The translations under genes were made by a program, and so were the position numbers. From Terriglobia bacterium (lineage in GTDB: Bacteria > Acidobacteriota > Terriglobia > Acidiferrales > UBA7541): DNA of 64,000 nt. Position 1 is the stretch's first letter. Each line of letters opens with the position of its first letter. The stretch is taken from positions 48,138 to 112,137 of the forward strand of contig JAIQEV010000004.1 of assembly GCA_020073585.1 (NCBI GenBank). Reading direction: 5' to 3'. The notes beneath the pieces were generated by a model. That model saw nothing but the letters and a program-made list of their open reading frames with translations. It made no database searches and was not told where the DNA came from. Shown piece after piece: positions 34,691 to 43,343 of the stretch.

Positions 34691-35431
34691 ATGCCCGTCG
34701 AAACACCGGCCGCCGATTCGTTCCGCGAAGACCTCGTCGCTTCCGGCGTGGTCATCAAGACCGAAGACCTCGCCAAGGTTTACGTCATGGGCGCGGAGGA
34801 GGTGCACGCCCTGCGCGGCGTCAACCTCGAGATCCGCAAGGGCGAATACGTCGCCATCATGGGCCCTTCCGGCTCCGGAAAATCCACGCTCATGAACCTC
34901 ATCGGCTGCCTCGACTCCCCCAGCTCCGGAAAATACTGGCTGGCCGGGCGCCTGGTCAGCGAGCTGGATGACGACGAGCTGGCTTACATCCGCAACAAAG
35001 AGATCGGCTTCGTCTTCCAGACCTTCAACCTGCTCCCGCGCGCCACCGCGCTGCACAACGTCGAGCTGCCGCTCATCTACAACGGCACGCCGGCGGAAGA
35101 GCGCATCGAGCGCGCCAAAAAGACCCTGGAGATGGTGGACCTCATCCCGCGCATGATGCACAAGCCCAACGAGCTTTCCGGCGGCCAGCGCCAGCGCGTG
35201 GCCATCGCCCGGGCCCTGGTCAATTCTCCTTCGATCATCCTCGCCGACGAGCCCACCGGCAACCTCGATTCGCAGACCGGGGAGGAGATCATGGGCATCT
35301 TCGAGCGCCTGCACCACCAGGGCAACACCATCATCCTGGTCACCCACGAGCACGACATCGCCCAGCACGCCCACCGCATCATCCACATCCGCGACGGCAA
35401 GATCTTCTCCGACGAGATGGTCAAGAAGTAA
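34691..35431 (+). CDS. ABC transporter ATPase of the MacB/LolD type
   Basis: 246 residues from the ATG with GAGGAG seven bases upstream; a TTG 48 bases earlier is less likely. Walker A is GPSGSGKST (58-66); the family residues [36 protein letters not shown] and the His of [11 protein letters not shown] are all present. It fits the LolD/MacB group exactly. It follows the adaptor gene closely. The matching FtsX-like permease is not in the window, so it must be encoded elsewhere or have been lost. Confidence 0.93.
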   Translation: MPVETPAADSFREDLVASGVVIKTEDLAKVYVMGAEEVHALRGVNLEIRKGEYVAIMGPSGSGKSTLMNLIGCLDSPSSGKYWLAGRLVSELDDDELAYIRNKEIGFVFQTFNLLPRATALHNVELPLIYNGTPAEERIERAKKTLEMVDLIPRMMHKPNELSGGQRQRVAIARALVNSPSIILADEPTGNLDSQTGEEIMGIFERLHHQGNTIILVTHEHDIAQHAHRIIHIRDGKIFSDEMVKK

Positions 35432-35479
35432 CGGGTTAAAAAACGCGCCGGCTGTGCCAAAGTCCTCAGCGTCTCCGCA

Positions 35480-35509
35480 TTAAAAATTGTCTTTCGGGGC
35501 AATTTTAAA
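35480..35509. terminator. A/T-rich inverted repeat after the ATPase gene
   Basis: AAAATTG (35483-35489) and CAATTTT (35500-35506) enclose a ten-base loop, with one mismatch before two further pairs. The stem is weak. It is the only terminator-like structure between the exporter genes and the cytochrome cluster, and A/T-rich against its surroundings. Confidence 0.35.
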
Positions 35510-35600
35510 TAACCGTTGTATTTTCAATGCCTTAGAGTGTCTACGCATGCCTGCATCTTGGCAGGCTAATTGCTTCTCCCTAGCCCAGGTTCGTGAATCA

Positions 35601-36329
35601 ATGACACAACAATCCTCGAGACTTCTCCTGGTCGCGGTGACACTTGTGGTCGGGCTGGTTACCGCCCGCCATTTCCTGGTTCCGAAAACGTTCGGGCAGC
35701 GCGGCCATTACCGCGCCGCCGCGGTGGACGCCATCGAAAAACTGCCCATCCGCTACGCGGGGCGCGAGGCCTGCGCCATGTGCCACGCCGAGATCGTGGC
35801 CACCCACAGCAAGGCCCGCCACCAATCCGTGGCCTGCGAAGTCTGCCACGGCCCGGCCGCCGCGCACACCGAATCGCCCGGGGAGATCAAGCCGCCCGCG
35901 CCACGCACCCGCGGCTATTGCCCGCTCTGCCACGGCTACGACCCCACGCGCCCCACCGGCTTCCCGCAGATCGATCCGGTGTCGCACAATCCGGTAAAAG
36001 CCTGCATCAGTTGCCACAATCCGCACGCCCCGGAACCTCCGCACGTGCCGGAAGAGTGCGGCGCTTGTCACGGGCAGATCGCGCGCTCCAAGGCCGTTTC
36101 GCGCCACGCCCAATTGGCCTGCGTGCAGTGCCACATCACCCCGGAAAAGCACAAGGTCACGCCCCGCCTGGTGCATCCGGAAAAGCCGCGCACCCGCGAA
36201 TTCTGCGGCACCTGCCACGCCCAGGACGCGCGCAGCTCCACGGAGATTCTGCGCATTGACATGCAGTCCCACAACAGCCGTTACTTGTGCTGGCAATGCC
36301 ACTATCCTCACCAGCCGGAGGGGGATTGA
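35601..36329 (+). CDS. Octaheme c-type cytochrome, membrane-anchored
   Basis: 242 residues from the ATG at 35601. An N-terminal hydrophobic segment (LLLVAVTLVVGLVTA) anchors or exports the protein. Eight CxxCH sites: C58, C79, C107, C135, C153, C174, C202 and C230, with many further His residues for bis-His ligation (for example VACEVCHGPAAAHTES). It resembles the multiheme electron carriers found with NrfC/NrfD modules. Its stop codon shares a base with the ATG of the next gene (TGATG). No reductase gene is near. Confidence 0.92.
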   Translation: MTQQSSRLLLVAVTLVVGLVTARHFLVPKTFGQRGHYRAAAVDAIEKLPIRYAGREACAMCHAEIVATHSKARHQSVACEVCHGPAAAHTESPGEIKPPAPRTRGYCPLCHGYDPTRPTGFPQIDPVSHNPVKACISCHNPHAPEPPHVPEECGACHGQIARSKAVSRHAQLACVQCHITPEKHKVTPRLVHPEKPRTREFCGTCHAQDARSSTEILRIDMQSHNSRYLCWQCHYPHQPEGD

Positions 36330-37126
36330 TGGACGATTCCAAACACATTTCGCCGCCCGCGGACCAGCCCGCCTCGGAGAGCCGCCGGGAGTTCCTGCAC
36401 ACCTTTTCCCTCGCTGCCCCGCTCCTGCTGCTCGGTCTGCGCATCTCCGCCATCGAGGCCCTGGCGGCCGAGCCGGATGCCGCCTATAACGCCCGCGAGC
36501 ACTACTACGGCATGGGCATTGACGTCTCCAAGTGCATCGGCTGCGGCCGTTGCGCCGACGCCTGCAAAAATGAAAACGACGTGCCGCGCGAGCCCTATTA
36601 CTTTCGCACCTGGGTCGAGCGCTACGTCATCGGCGCCGACGGCGAAACCGATGTGGACAGCCCCAATGGCGGCATCGGCGGCTTTGCCTCCAAGATTCCC
36701 GAGAAGGAGATCCTGCGCACCTTCTTCGTTCCCAAGCTGTGTAACCAGTGCACCGATCCGCCCTGCGTCCAGGTTTGCCCGGTGGGCGCCACCTTCGCGA
36801 CCGAGGATGGCGTAGTTCTGGTGGACAACGACTACTGTATCGGCTGCCGCTACTGCATTCAGGCCTGCCCCTACGGCGCGCGCTTCCTCGATCCTCGCAC
36901 GCACACCGCCAACAAATGCACTTTCTGCTACCACCGCGTGGTCAAGGGCCTGCTCCCCGCCTGCGTCGAGGTGTGCCCCACCGGCGCGCGGGTCTTTGGC
37001 GACCTCCGCCAACACAACAGCCCGTTGGCCCGCTTCACTCGCTTCAACAAGATCATGACCCTGAAGCCCCACCTCAACACCAAACCCAAGGTGTTTTACG
37101 CGCAATTGGACGAGGAGGTACGCTAG
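36329..37126 (+). CDS. Tat-exported ferredoxin with four [4Fe-4S] clusters (NrfC/PsrB type)
   Basis: 265 residues. The N-terminal Tat signal is SRREFLHTFS with a hydrophobic run, cut near ALAAEP. Cysteine groups for four clusters are C69/72/75/79, C138/141/146/150, C170/173/176/180 and C197/200/212/216. The length and spacing match the NrfC/DmsB/PsrB family, which passes electrons between a membrane quinone protein and a periplasmic partner. It lies between the octaheme cytochrome and an NrfD gene, with a one-base overlap on the left and two bases on the right. Confidence 0.94.
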   Translation: MDDSKHISPPADQPASESRREFLHTFSLAAPLLLLGLRISAIEALAAEPDAAYNAREHYYGMGIDVSKCIGCGRCADACKNENDVPREPYYFRTWVERYVIGADGETDVDSPNGGIGGFASKIPEKEILRTFFVPKLCNQCTDPPCVQVCPVGATFATEDGVVLVDNDYCIGCRYCIQACPYGARFLDPRTHTANKCTFCYHRVVKGLLPACVEVCPTGARVFGDLRQHNSPLARFTRFNKIMTLKPHLNTKPKVFYAQLDEEVR

Positions 37127-37128
37127 CC

Positions 37129-38352
37129 GTGGACCCGCTGCAAGAAGTCCTCCGCCAAGTGACCGGGTACATCTATCCCAATGAGGTTGAGTTGCATTGG
37201 GGACTCCTGGTGGTCGTTTATCCCTACCTGACCGGACTGGTGGCCGGCGCCTTCATCCTGGCCTCTCTGGTGCGCATCTTCGACGTCAAGGAGGTTCAGC
37301 CCACCTACCGCCTGGCCCTACTGACTGCCCTGGCTTATCTGATCGTCGCTCCCCTGGCCCTGCTGGCCCACCTGGGTCACCCCCTGCGCTCCTTCGAAAT
37401 CTTCCTCACCCCCAACTTTCATTCGGCCATGGCCATGTTCGGCTTCGTCTACGCCTGGTACCTGATGGTGGTTCTGCTGCTGGAGATCTGGCTGGACTAT
37501 CGCAAGGACATGGTGCTCTGGGCGCAGAAGGAAACAGGTCTGCGCCGCTGGGTGCACCGTCTGCTGACGCTCGGCGCCAACGACATCTCTCCGAACGCTC
37601 TGCGCTTTGACCGCCGGGCCAGCCGCTTCATCACCCTCATCGGCATCCCTTCGGCCTTCCTTCTGCACGGCTACGTGGGTTTCATCTTCGGCTCGGTGAA
37701 GGCCAACCCGTGGTGGTCGAGCGTGCTCATCCCGGTCGTCTTTCTCTTCTCCGCCATCGTCTCGGGAATCGCACTGATGCTGCTGATCTACTTCCTGAGC
37801 ACCCTGCTGCGCGCCAAGCCCGTGGACATGCCCTGCATGGACAAGCTGGCTTCGTTTCTCTTCTACGCCCTGGTGGTGGATTTCTCCCTGGAAATGCTGG
37901 ATTTCATCCACCGCCTCTATGAGGCCGAAGAGTCCATCCACATTCTCTCGCAACTCGTTTTCAGCCGCCTGTTCCTCAGCCTGATCATCCTGCAGGCATT
38001 TCTGGGCACCGTGGTGCCCCTGGTGCTCCTCGGCTCGGTCTCCCCTGCTCTGCGCCGCAAGGGCATCCTCGCCCTGCCCGAGGAACTGCGCCGCCTGCTC
38101 TACGCCGGCGCAGCCATCCTGATCCAGATCGGCATCTTCAGCACACGCTGGAACGTGGTCATCGGCGGACAGCTGTTCTCCAAGAGCCTGCGCGGCCTCA
38201 CCGTTTACAAAATGCAGCTCATGGGTCTCGAAGGCCTGTTTACCTCGGCCTTCCTGCTCCTCCTGCCCATCTTGCTTCTCCTGCTGCTGATTTACATCCT
38301 CCCGCCCTGGCCCGAATCCGAGCAGCACGTGGAAGCCCCGGCGGGGGATTAG
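37129..38352 (+). CDS. NrfD/PsrC-type quinol-interacting membrane protein
   Basis: 407 residues beginning at GTG 37129, with GAGGAGG about 11 bases upstream. It has about ten membrane segments in the NrfD pattern (LHWGLLVVVYPYLTGLVAGAF at the start, later HGYVGFIFGSVKANPWW). NrfD proteins exchange electrons with quinones in the membrane and bind an NrfC-type ferredoxin. Together with the two preceding genes this forms a quinone-to-cytochrome module. The last residues are proline-rich and acidic. Confidence 0.93.
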   Translation: MDPLQEVLRQVTGYIYPNEVELHWGLLVVVYPYLTGLVAGAFILASLVRIFDVKEVQPTYRLALLTALAYLIVAPLALLAHLGHPLRSFEIFLTPNFHSAMAMFGFVYAWYLMVVLLLEIWLDYRKDMVLWAQKETGLRRWVHRLLTLGANDISPNALRFDRRASRFITLIGIPSAFLLHGYVGFIFGSVKANPWWSSVLIPVVFLFSAIVSGIALMLLIYFLSTLLRAKPVDMPCMDKLASFLFYALVVDFSLEMLDFIHRLYEAEESIHILSQLVFSRLFLSLIILQAFLGTVVPLVLLGSVSPALRRKGILALPEELRRLLYAGAAILIQIGIFSTRWNVVIGGQLFSKSLRGLTVYKMQLMGLEGLFTSAFLLLLPILLLLLLIYILPPWPESEQHVEAPAGD

Positions 38353-38399
38353 CCAACCGCGCAAAAGGCAGAACTCTCCCTTCCGAACTCGTCCTCATC

Positions 38400-38440
38400 C
38401 GGCGGGTTCAGTCACCGCCGCCTTTCTCGTTTCGTTTTTC
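38400..38440 (+). terminator. Terminator after the NrfD gene
   Basis: A six-pair stem CGGCGG (38400-38405) / CCGCCG (38415-38420) with a nine-base loop is followed by a T-rich stretch (CCTTTCTCGTTTCGTTTTT). It lies 48 bases after the nrfD-type stop and before a convergent gene. Confidence 0.55.
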
Positions 38441-38485
38441 GAATTTCGAACAGTTAGGACGAACAAGGGGCGGCCACGCGCGGGA

Positions 38486-39517
38486 TCAGTGGCTGCGCGC
38501 GGCTTCCGCCGTTTCCGCGCTTTCCAGAGGCTCCTGCGCGGTCAGATAGGTGTGGGAGATGCGGTCGTGCCAGGCCAGGCCATCCTCATCCCAGAAGGTC
38601 CAGAAAAAGCCGAGGAAGAAGCTGCCGGCGGAGAGCACGTAACCCACGCTGCGCAGGAACAACTGGCGCGGAGAAGGCGTCTCGCCGGAAAAATTCACGA
38701 CCTGCAGGCCGCGGAGCATCATGCCCGGGGTGGTGCCGCCGAAAATGGTGAACAGCGCGAAATATTGGAGATAGAAGAGAGCGATGGTCGCGGAATAGAC
38801 GGCGGCGCTCAGTTTGCTCAGCGTGAATACGCCGCCGAGCGAACCGAACAGCGTCAGAAAGCCGCCATAGGCGAACAGCAGGCAGCCGGCGTCGAGCACC
38901 GCGGCGATGCGGCGCTCGGCCAGCGGGGCCACGGGATAGAGCTGCGGCGTGCTGCCGGCGTGCGGGGATGCGGCGGGAGTTTCGTCGGGCTGCGGCGCAA
39001 TTTCGCGGGCCACCGGCAGGGAAACGTCGATCTCCATGCGCGCGGGCTCGCGCGGATCGCGGGCGGGCCTGGCGCTTCGTCCGATGGCGATGGTGAAAGC
39101 GAAGGCTTCTTCCGCGGGAGTTTCCGGGGCGGGCGTTTCGGCTATGGCGACGCCGGCCGGAAGGGCCGCATCGGCGTGCGCAAAGGGCAGGTCCGCCTGC
39201 GCGTCGTTGGGAGCGAGCTTGCGGCGGCGCGCGCGATAGGCGGCCAGGCGGTGGGCGAGCTCGGCGCGCCAGGCGGGATCCAGAGACACGTCCAGCGCCA
39301 GGTTTCCCCGCGTGCCGGAGGCGGAGGCTGTCCTTTCCGCGCTCCGCTCGAGCGAAATCTCGGTGGAAAATGAAGTATCACAATAGCGGCAGTGGCCGGT
39401 TTTTGCCGGCAGCACTGCGCCACACTGCGAACAGATTGTAGTCACCGGTGCGTTTTGCGCTGCGGACGCTTCCACTCCGGTGAGGAGGGAACGCAGAAAG
39501 TCTAGCATGCCGCGCAA
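38486..39517 (-). CDS. RDD-family membrane protein with zinc ribbon
   Basis: 343 residues. A zinc ribbon near residues 29-48 (ICSQCGAVLPAKTGHCRYC) is followed by a long Ala/Glu/Pro-rich linker and a C-terminal RDD domain (AERRIAAVLDAGCLLF, then TPGMMLRGLQVV and DRISHTYLTAQ) with about four membrane segments. RDD proteins are thought to move ions or small molecules, without firm evidence. The start may also be the internal ATG that gives MLDFLRSLL. It faces the nrfD-type gene across a terminator. Confidence 0.85.
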   Translation of the reverse strand: MRGMLDFLRSLLTGVEASAAQNAPVTTICSQCGAVLPAKTGHCRYCDTSFSTEISLERSAERTASASGTRGNLALDVSLDPAWRAELAHRLAAYRARRRKLAPNDAQADLPFAHADAALPAGVAIAETPAPETPAEEAFAFTIAIGRSARPARDPREPARMEIDVSLPVAREIAPQPDETPAASPHAGSTPQLYPVAPLAERRIAAVLDAGCLLFAYGGFLTLFGSLGGVFTLSKLSAAVYSATIALFYLQYFALFTIFGGTTPGMMLRGLQVVNFSGETPSPRQLFLRSVGYVLSAGSFFLGFFWTFWDEDGLAWHDRISHTYLTAQEPLESAETAEAARSH

Positions 39518-39587
39518 GAAGCGAAAGGGCGGAGAAAGGGAGTGTTACGTTTCGGTCAGGGGGCAGGCCGCACCGGAGGAGCGCGCG

Positions 39588-39995
39588 CTAGCGGGAGTTA
39601 TCGAGCTGCGCCGCAAGGACGCCGCGGCTGAAGGCGATGCGGCGGTCCAGAGCCACGGCGGCAAAGTAAGCGCACTGCGCACGCTGCGCCTCCATCCAGG
39701 GTTGCAGCGAGGGCAGCAGGCGCGCCAGGCTCCAGCGCAGCGCGCTCACCAGGCGGAAGTAGCTGCGCACGGCGCGGATCTCGCCGCGGTCATGGGGGCG
39801 TTCCGGGCAGAGTTCGAGAAGCTGCAGCAGGCGGGCGAAATCCTCACCGCGCGCGGAGGTGGAAATGCCCGCGACCTCCTGCGTTTCCACGGACAAGGGC
39901 TGCGCGGCGGCGGCGGCGACCAGCGAGCGGCTATAGGAGATGAAAAACTGCACTAGGGCGCCCAGGGAGAGAACGAGAATGGCGGCGGCAATCAT
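39588..39995 (-). CDS. Small membrane-anchored protein, function unknown
   Basis: 135 residues: an N-terminal membrane helix (AAILVLSLGALVQFFISY) followed by a mostly helical, Arg/Leu-rich domain containing ARLLQLLELCPERPHDRGE and RSYFRLVSAL. The start ATG overlaps the stop of the next-upstream gene by four bases, so the two are translated together. No family is recognised. Confidence 0.65.
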   Translation of the reverse strand: MIAAAILVLSLGALVQFFISYSRSLVAAAAAQPLSVETQEVAGISTSARGEDFARLLQLLELCPERPHDRGEIRAVRSYFRLVSALRWSLARLLPSLQPWMEAQRAQCAYFAAVALDRRIAFSRGVLAAQLDNSR

Positions 39996-40690
39996 CGCGG
40001 CACCACCGCCAGGCGCGCGGGAGCCAAGCGCGCATCTTCCGGCATGCGCCAGAAGGTATAGGCCCAGGCCAGCGGCAGCAGGCAGCCAAGAACAGGCGGC
40101 ACATAGCCCCAGATCGCATGCATCTGCGGGTAGAGATTGCGCAGAGCGTACGTTGCCGCAAAGGCGCTGAAGTAGATACCCAGCGAAAGCACCAGTTGGA
40201 TGACGCGCGTACGGCTCTCGCGCAGCTTCATCGTGGCGCCCCAGAGAACGTAGGTGAGAACGAGACCAACGAAGTAGAGGTTCTGCGACAATTCCACCAC
40301 AAAATGCGTCAGCATCTTATTGCTGGACTGCTGGATGACTCCGTAGGAAAACCACGCGGTTCCGCCGAGGAGCAGGATCGTGCCCAGGCGCAGAAATACG
40401 TCTGCTTTCATCTCTTCCAAGACGATGGAATACAAACCCATGAGTGCAAAATACAGGCAGATGGTAAGAAGTGCGTCCGAGTAGTAGTAGAAGTAAAAAT
40501 AGGTTGGAGAGGAAAGACCGGAGTGAGCGAGAACCCAGTAGCGGCACACACCAATCACCGCGGACAAGGCCATATAAAGATTGATCGTGATATAGCGCCG
40601 GAGGGAGTTTTTAGAGAGGGCGCACACCACCACGCCCACCTCCAGGAGGATGGTCAGGAAACCCAGAACGTAGTCAACTAGACCGGGCAC
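39992..40690 (-). CDS. Seven-segment membrane protein, function unknown
   Basis: 232 residues with about seven hydrophobic segments. The first (VDYVLGFLTILLEVGVVVCAL) starts at residue 5, and a Tyr-rich stretch (YFYFYYYSDALLTICL) lies in the third. The C-terminus is soluble and Arg-rich. It is coupled to the following small protein by a four-base overlap. I know similar proteins only as unnamed acidobacterial membrane proteins. Confidence 0.7.
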   Translation of the reverse strand: MPGLVDYVLGFLTILLEVGVVVCALSKNSLRRYITINLYMALSAVIGVCRYWVLAHSGLSSPTYFYFYYYSDALLTICLYFALMGLYSIVLEEMKADVFLRLGTILLLGGTAWFSYGVIQQSSNKMLTHFVVELSQNLYFVGLVLTYVLWGATMKLRESRTRVIQLVLSLGIYFSAFAATYALRNLYPQMHAIWGYVPPVLGCLLPLAWAYTFWRMPEDARLAPARLAVVPR

Positions 40691-40755
40691 GATTTCCTTT
40701 ACTGCCGAGCGCCCTGGTCTAGCAAGCCGGAGAGCGTGCTACTCTCGGACTCGAG

Positions 40756-40938
40756 CTACTTCCAGGGTGACGGCGGGACCGGGCCTGCGCCGTTCTTCCA
40801 GGGCGAAGGCGGAACTGGGCCAGCACCGTTGGCCATGATCACGGTCCCATCGGCATGGGCCGTAACCAAGGTCTTCAACCCCATTGCTCCAACCAAGACA
40901 ACCAAGACGAGCAGGACAACCGCGGACACTTTGAACAT
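40756..40938 (-). CDS. Secreted 60-residue peptide with a duplicated NGAGPVPPSPWK unit
   Basis: The start is the ATG at 40938 (GGGGGT upstream); an ATG 36 bases earlier would lie inside the promoter. A signal or anchor segment (residues 4-22) ends near AHA, leaving a mature part of about 30 residues that closes with two copies of NGAGPVPPSPWK. The two DNA copies differ at six third-codon positions but encode the same peptide. No family is known to me. It is alone between a membrane-protein pair and tRNA-Met. Confidence 0.7.
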   Translation of the reverse strand: MFKVSAVVLLVLVVLVGAMGLKTLVTAHADGTVIMANGAGPVPPSPWKNGAGPVPPSPWK

Positions 40939-40972
40939 AAAGCTTACCCCCCAGAAAGAGTTGAGGGATAGC

Positions 40973-41000
40973 ACTTTATCTTCCGCTACGGCGGTGTCAA
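40973..41000 (-). promoter_or_regulatory. Promoter of the repeat-peptide gene
   Basis: On the minus strand TTGACA (41000-40995), a 16-base spacer, then TAAAGT (40978-40973). The chosen ATG lies 35 bases downstream. Confidence 0.6.
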
Positions 41001-41230
41001 GAGGTCAGAGCAAAAAAGTTGTTCCTAAACGGTACACACCTCTCCCTGCTGGCTTTCGCTTTCAATTCGCCAGCAAGATGGCTTTTACCGTTTGCAGATT
41101 ACTGGGGCGAATTGTGGCGGTCAACGGTACAATGGTACTAGAACCGTTTTGGCACGGCCCACTTCCCGAATGTTCGCTGCTGCCCCGGCTTACCGCCGGA
41201 GATTAATCGTCCGCGGCGGGCGAACGCGTC

Positions 41231-41260
41231 TTGACACGCTTCGAGGGAAATCCGTACCAT
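41231..41260 (+). promoter_or_regulatory. Promoter of tRNA-Met
   Basis: TTGACA (41231-41236), an 18-base spacer, then TACCAT (41255-41260), 15 bases before the tRNA. Confidence 0.6.
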
Positions 41261-41275
41261 GAAAAATTGTGTTAT

Positions 41276-41350
41276 GCCGGCGTAGCTCAGTGGTAGAGCG
41301 AGGGTCTCATAATCCCTAGGCCGTGGGTTCGATTCCCCCCGCCGGCACCA
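41276..41350 (+). tRNA. tRNA-Met (anticodon CAT), CCA encoded
   Basis: The cloverleaf is complete: acceptor GCCGGCG/CGCCGGC, D-arm GCTC/GAGC, anticodon loop CTCATAA, T-arm with GTTCGATTC, and a genomically encoded CCA. Anticodon CAT could be elongator Met or the lysidine-modified Ile type. The acceptor and the lack of initiator features (a C-A mismatch at 1-72, three G-C pairs in the anticodon stem ending in GGG/CCC next to the loop) favour elongator Met. Confidence 0.93.
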
Positions 41351-41460
41351 GTCTTTTGTCCCCGTCGGAAACCCTGCGGCATTCACCCCGAGAGCCCGCT
41401 GCCGGGCGGGGTGCGCGTCTGCCCGCCAGGGATTGACAAGCGTAGTGCGGCTCGCGGAGG

Positions 41461-42417
41461 ATGAGCGCTCAGATGCCAGCCGCACAACTCGTATCCAAAC
41501 GCGCGCCCGCGCTGCTGCTGGTAAACCCCGAAGCCGGGGGCGGGCGTACCCTAGCCTATCTTCCGCGGGTGGAGCGCTATTTCGCATCGCAATTGTTTCC
41601 GGTGGAAGTGGTGTGCACGGGCAGCGCGCAAGAGTTGGAAGCGCGGGCCAAGGCAGCGATTGCGGGCGGCCGGCGGCTGCTGATCGCCATGGGCGGCGAC
41701 GGAACATTTCAAGGCCTGGCCAACGCCGCGGCGGGAACGGACACGCTGTTGGGGATTGTTCCGGCGGGCGGGGGAAACGACTTTGCGGCCGCGGCGGGCT
41801 TGCCGAAGGATCCGCTGGCGGCGGCGCAGGCGCTGTTGTACCAGCCGCCGCGCTGGATGGACCTGCTGCGCGCGCGCACGGCCGACGGCCAGGTGCGTTT
41901 GTATGCGGGCGGCGGAGGCATCGGTCTGGACGCGGAAGCGGCGCGCTATGCCAGCGGGGCGTTTCGGCGCTTGCCGGGGGCGCTGCGCTATGTCGCGGCG
42001 GCGCTTGCGGCGTTGCGCACGTATGCGCCGGTGGAGGTGACCGCGGAATTCCCGGAGGGCGAGCATGCGCCGCTGCGGGCGGAGGTGCTGCTGGCCGCGG
42101 TGCTGAATACGCCGCACTACGGCGCGGGGCTGCGCCTGGCGCCCGCGGCGCAGCCGGATGACGGCAGACTGGATGTGGTGCTGGTCGGCAGCCTGCGCCT
42201 GCTGGAGCTGATGGATCTGCTGCCGCAGCTGGCGCAAAGCGGGGATGTGCGGATTCCCCAGATTACCAGAGTGCATGCGCGGCGCGTGCGCCTGTCGGCA
42301 GCGCGGCAGGCGCTGTTTCACGGCGACGGGGAGATATTGGGATGCGCGCCGGTGGAGATCCAAGTGGCGCCGCGCGCGGTGCGGATTCTCGGCGCCGCGG
42401 CGAACGGGAAGAGCTGA
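41461..42417 (+). CDS. Diacylglycerol-kinase-family lipid kinase
   Basis: 318 residues. The catalytic-domain signature is LLIAMGGDGTFQGLANAA near residues 77-94, followed by GIVPAGGGNDFA, the second nucleotide-binding segment. The C-terminal beta-rich domain ends with HGDGEILG, as in the YegS/BmrU family. The enzyme phosphorylates a lipid, possibly diacylglycerol or a sphingoid base. The substrate cannot be told from sequence. It follows tRNA-Met by 110 bases and converges with a short secreted-protein gene. Confidence 0.9.
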   Translation: MSAQMPAAQLVSKRAPALLLVNPEAGGGRTLAYLPRVERYFASQLFPVEVVCTGSAQELEARAKAAIAGGRRLLIAMGGDGTFQGLANAAAGTDTLLGIVPAGGGNDFAAAAGLPKDPLAAAQALLYQPPRWMDLLRARTADGQVRLYAGGGGIGLDAEAARYASGAFRRLPGALRYVAAALAALRTYAPVEVTAEFPEGEHAPLRAEVLLAAVLNTPHYGAGLRLAPAAQPDDGRLDVVLVGSLRLLELMDLLPQLAQSGDVRIPQITRVHARRVRLSAARQALFHGDGEILGCAPVEIQVAPRAVRILGAAANGKS

Positions 42418-42432
42418 AGCGGACGCAGCGGC

Positions 42433-42795
42433 TCAGCCGCGTTTGCGGTCGATCCTCAGGTTGATGACGATCTCTTTGCGGTTATCGAAGCTGGAAACGG
42501 TGCGCGTGGGGGATTTCGCGCCGTCCTTTTCGGCGTGGATTTCGTAATCGGCGTTAGGGTCCAGGCCGCTGAAGCGGAACGCGCCGGCATCGTCGGCGAT
42601 GCGGCTCTGCACCGCCTGGGTGCGCGTATTTTTCAGGAAGACCACCGCGCCGGGCAGGGGGTTATCCTCTTTGTCGGTGACCACGCCGCGGACGGTGCGC
42701 AGGTGCGTGGCGCGCTTGGGATCCTGGGCATGGCCGAGGAGCACCAGGAAGAACAGGGCCAGCAGCGCGGCGGCTAAGCGTCGGGGTGCAGTCAT
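42433..42795 (-). CDS. Exported carboxypeptidase-regulatory-like protein
   Basis: 120 residues. A signal peptide (LLALFFLVLLGHAQ) leads to one complete CarboxypepD_reg-like beta-sandwich (VRGVVTDKEDNPLPGAVVFL, then DDAGAFRFSGLDPNADYEIHAE). No other domain. It overlaps the upstream gene of the same kind by four bases. Such modules usually bind or space other domains; standing alone, its role is unknown. Confidence 0.8.
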   Translation of the reverse strand: MTAPRRLAAALLALFFLVLLGHAQDPKRATHLRTVRGVVTDKEDNPLPGAVVFLKNTRTQAVQSRIADDAGAFRFSGLDPNADYEIHAEKDGAKSPTRTVSSFDNRKEIVINLRIDRKRG

Positions 42796-43223
42796 TTTTT
42801 TGCTCCAGTTTTGCCCCGGGGAGCGGGCGTCAGGCGAAAAACGGTGTTTTCTTCGCGCGCTCCGCTTTTCGCATCCAGCTCTTTTTTCTCCGCGGCGAAA
42901 CCTTTTGCGCGCACGTTCAGCTCATAGTCTGCGCCGCGCGGCACGCGCACCGCGAATTCCCCGCGCGAGTTGGTCAGCGTCTCCCAGCGAAATTTCTTAT
43001 CGCCGTTTCTGCGGATGCGGATTTCCGCGCCGGGCAGGGCCAAAGCCTTGTCGTTGAAGACCGTTCCGCGAATCAGAAAATCGTCGGCGTGGCTGGGTCT
43101 CTTCCGGGGAGCTTGTTTTGTGGATGGCGCGGCGGGCGCCGGCGCGGGAGCGGAGGTCTGCGCGGCGGGCAAACCGCCCGGAAAAAGCAGGCCGAAGGCA
43201 AAGATCAACAGGACATGTTTCAT
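42792..43223 (-). CDS. Exported carboxypeptidase-regulatory-like protein, second copy
   Basis: 143 residues from the ATG at 43223 with AAGGAG eight bases upstream. A signal peptide is followed by an Ala/Pro linker and one CarboxypepD_reg-like sandwich (FLIRGTVFNDKALALPGAEI, then TNSRGEFAVRVPRGADYELNV). It ends with a basic Ala/Gly/Lys tail. It is paired with the next gene by a four-base overlap, suggesting the two products work together. Confidence 0.8.
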   Translation of the reverse strand: MKHVLLIFAFGLLFPGGLPAAQTSAPAPAPAAPSTKQAPRKRPSHADDFLIRGTVFNDKALALPGAEIRIRRNGDKKFRWETLTNSRGEFAVRVPRGADYELNVRAKGFAAEKKELDAKSGAREENTVFRLTPAPRGKTGAKK

Positions 43224-43343
43224 ACTTCGGCTCCTTGGTGGTTCGATGAGGGACAGCACTAACCGGGATGCCAGGCGCTTTCCCGCCGGATGCGCCTCAG
43301 AAGCCGGGAGGCCCCGGAGAAACGGGAGAGGATCCGGCGCAGG

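Larger units (their letters stand above)
40939..41275. other. Intergenic stretch before tRNA-Met
   Basis: 337 bases with two promoters pointing away from each other: one for the repeat peptide and one for the tRNA. Between them (41001-41230) no gene or repeat could be supported. Confidence 0.6.

Noticed and set aside
33116..35386. Long open frame antisense to the adaptor and ATPase genes
   Set aside because: It mirrors two clear genes in a GC-rich codon context; the product is Gly/Asp/Val-rich with no motif.
41276..41350. tRNA-Ile2 (lysidine type)
   Set aside because: Acceptor and arms look like elongator Met; the CAT anticodon alone does not decide, so Met is kept.
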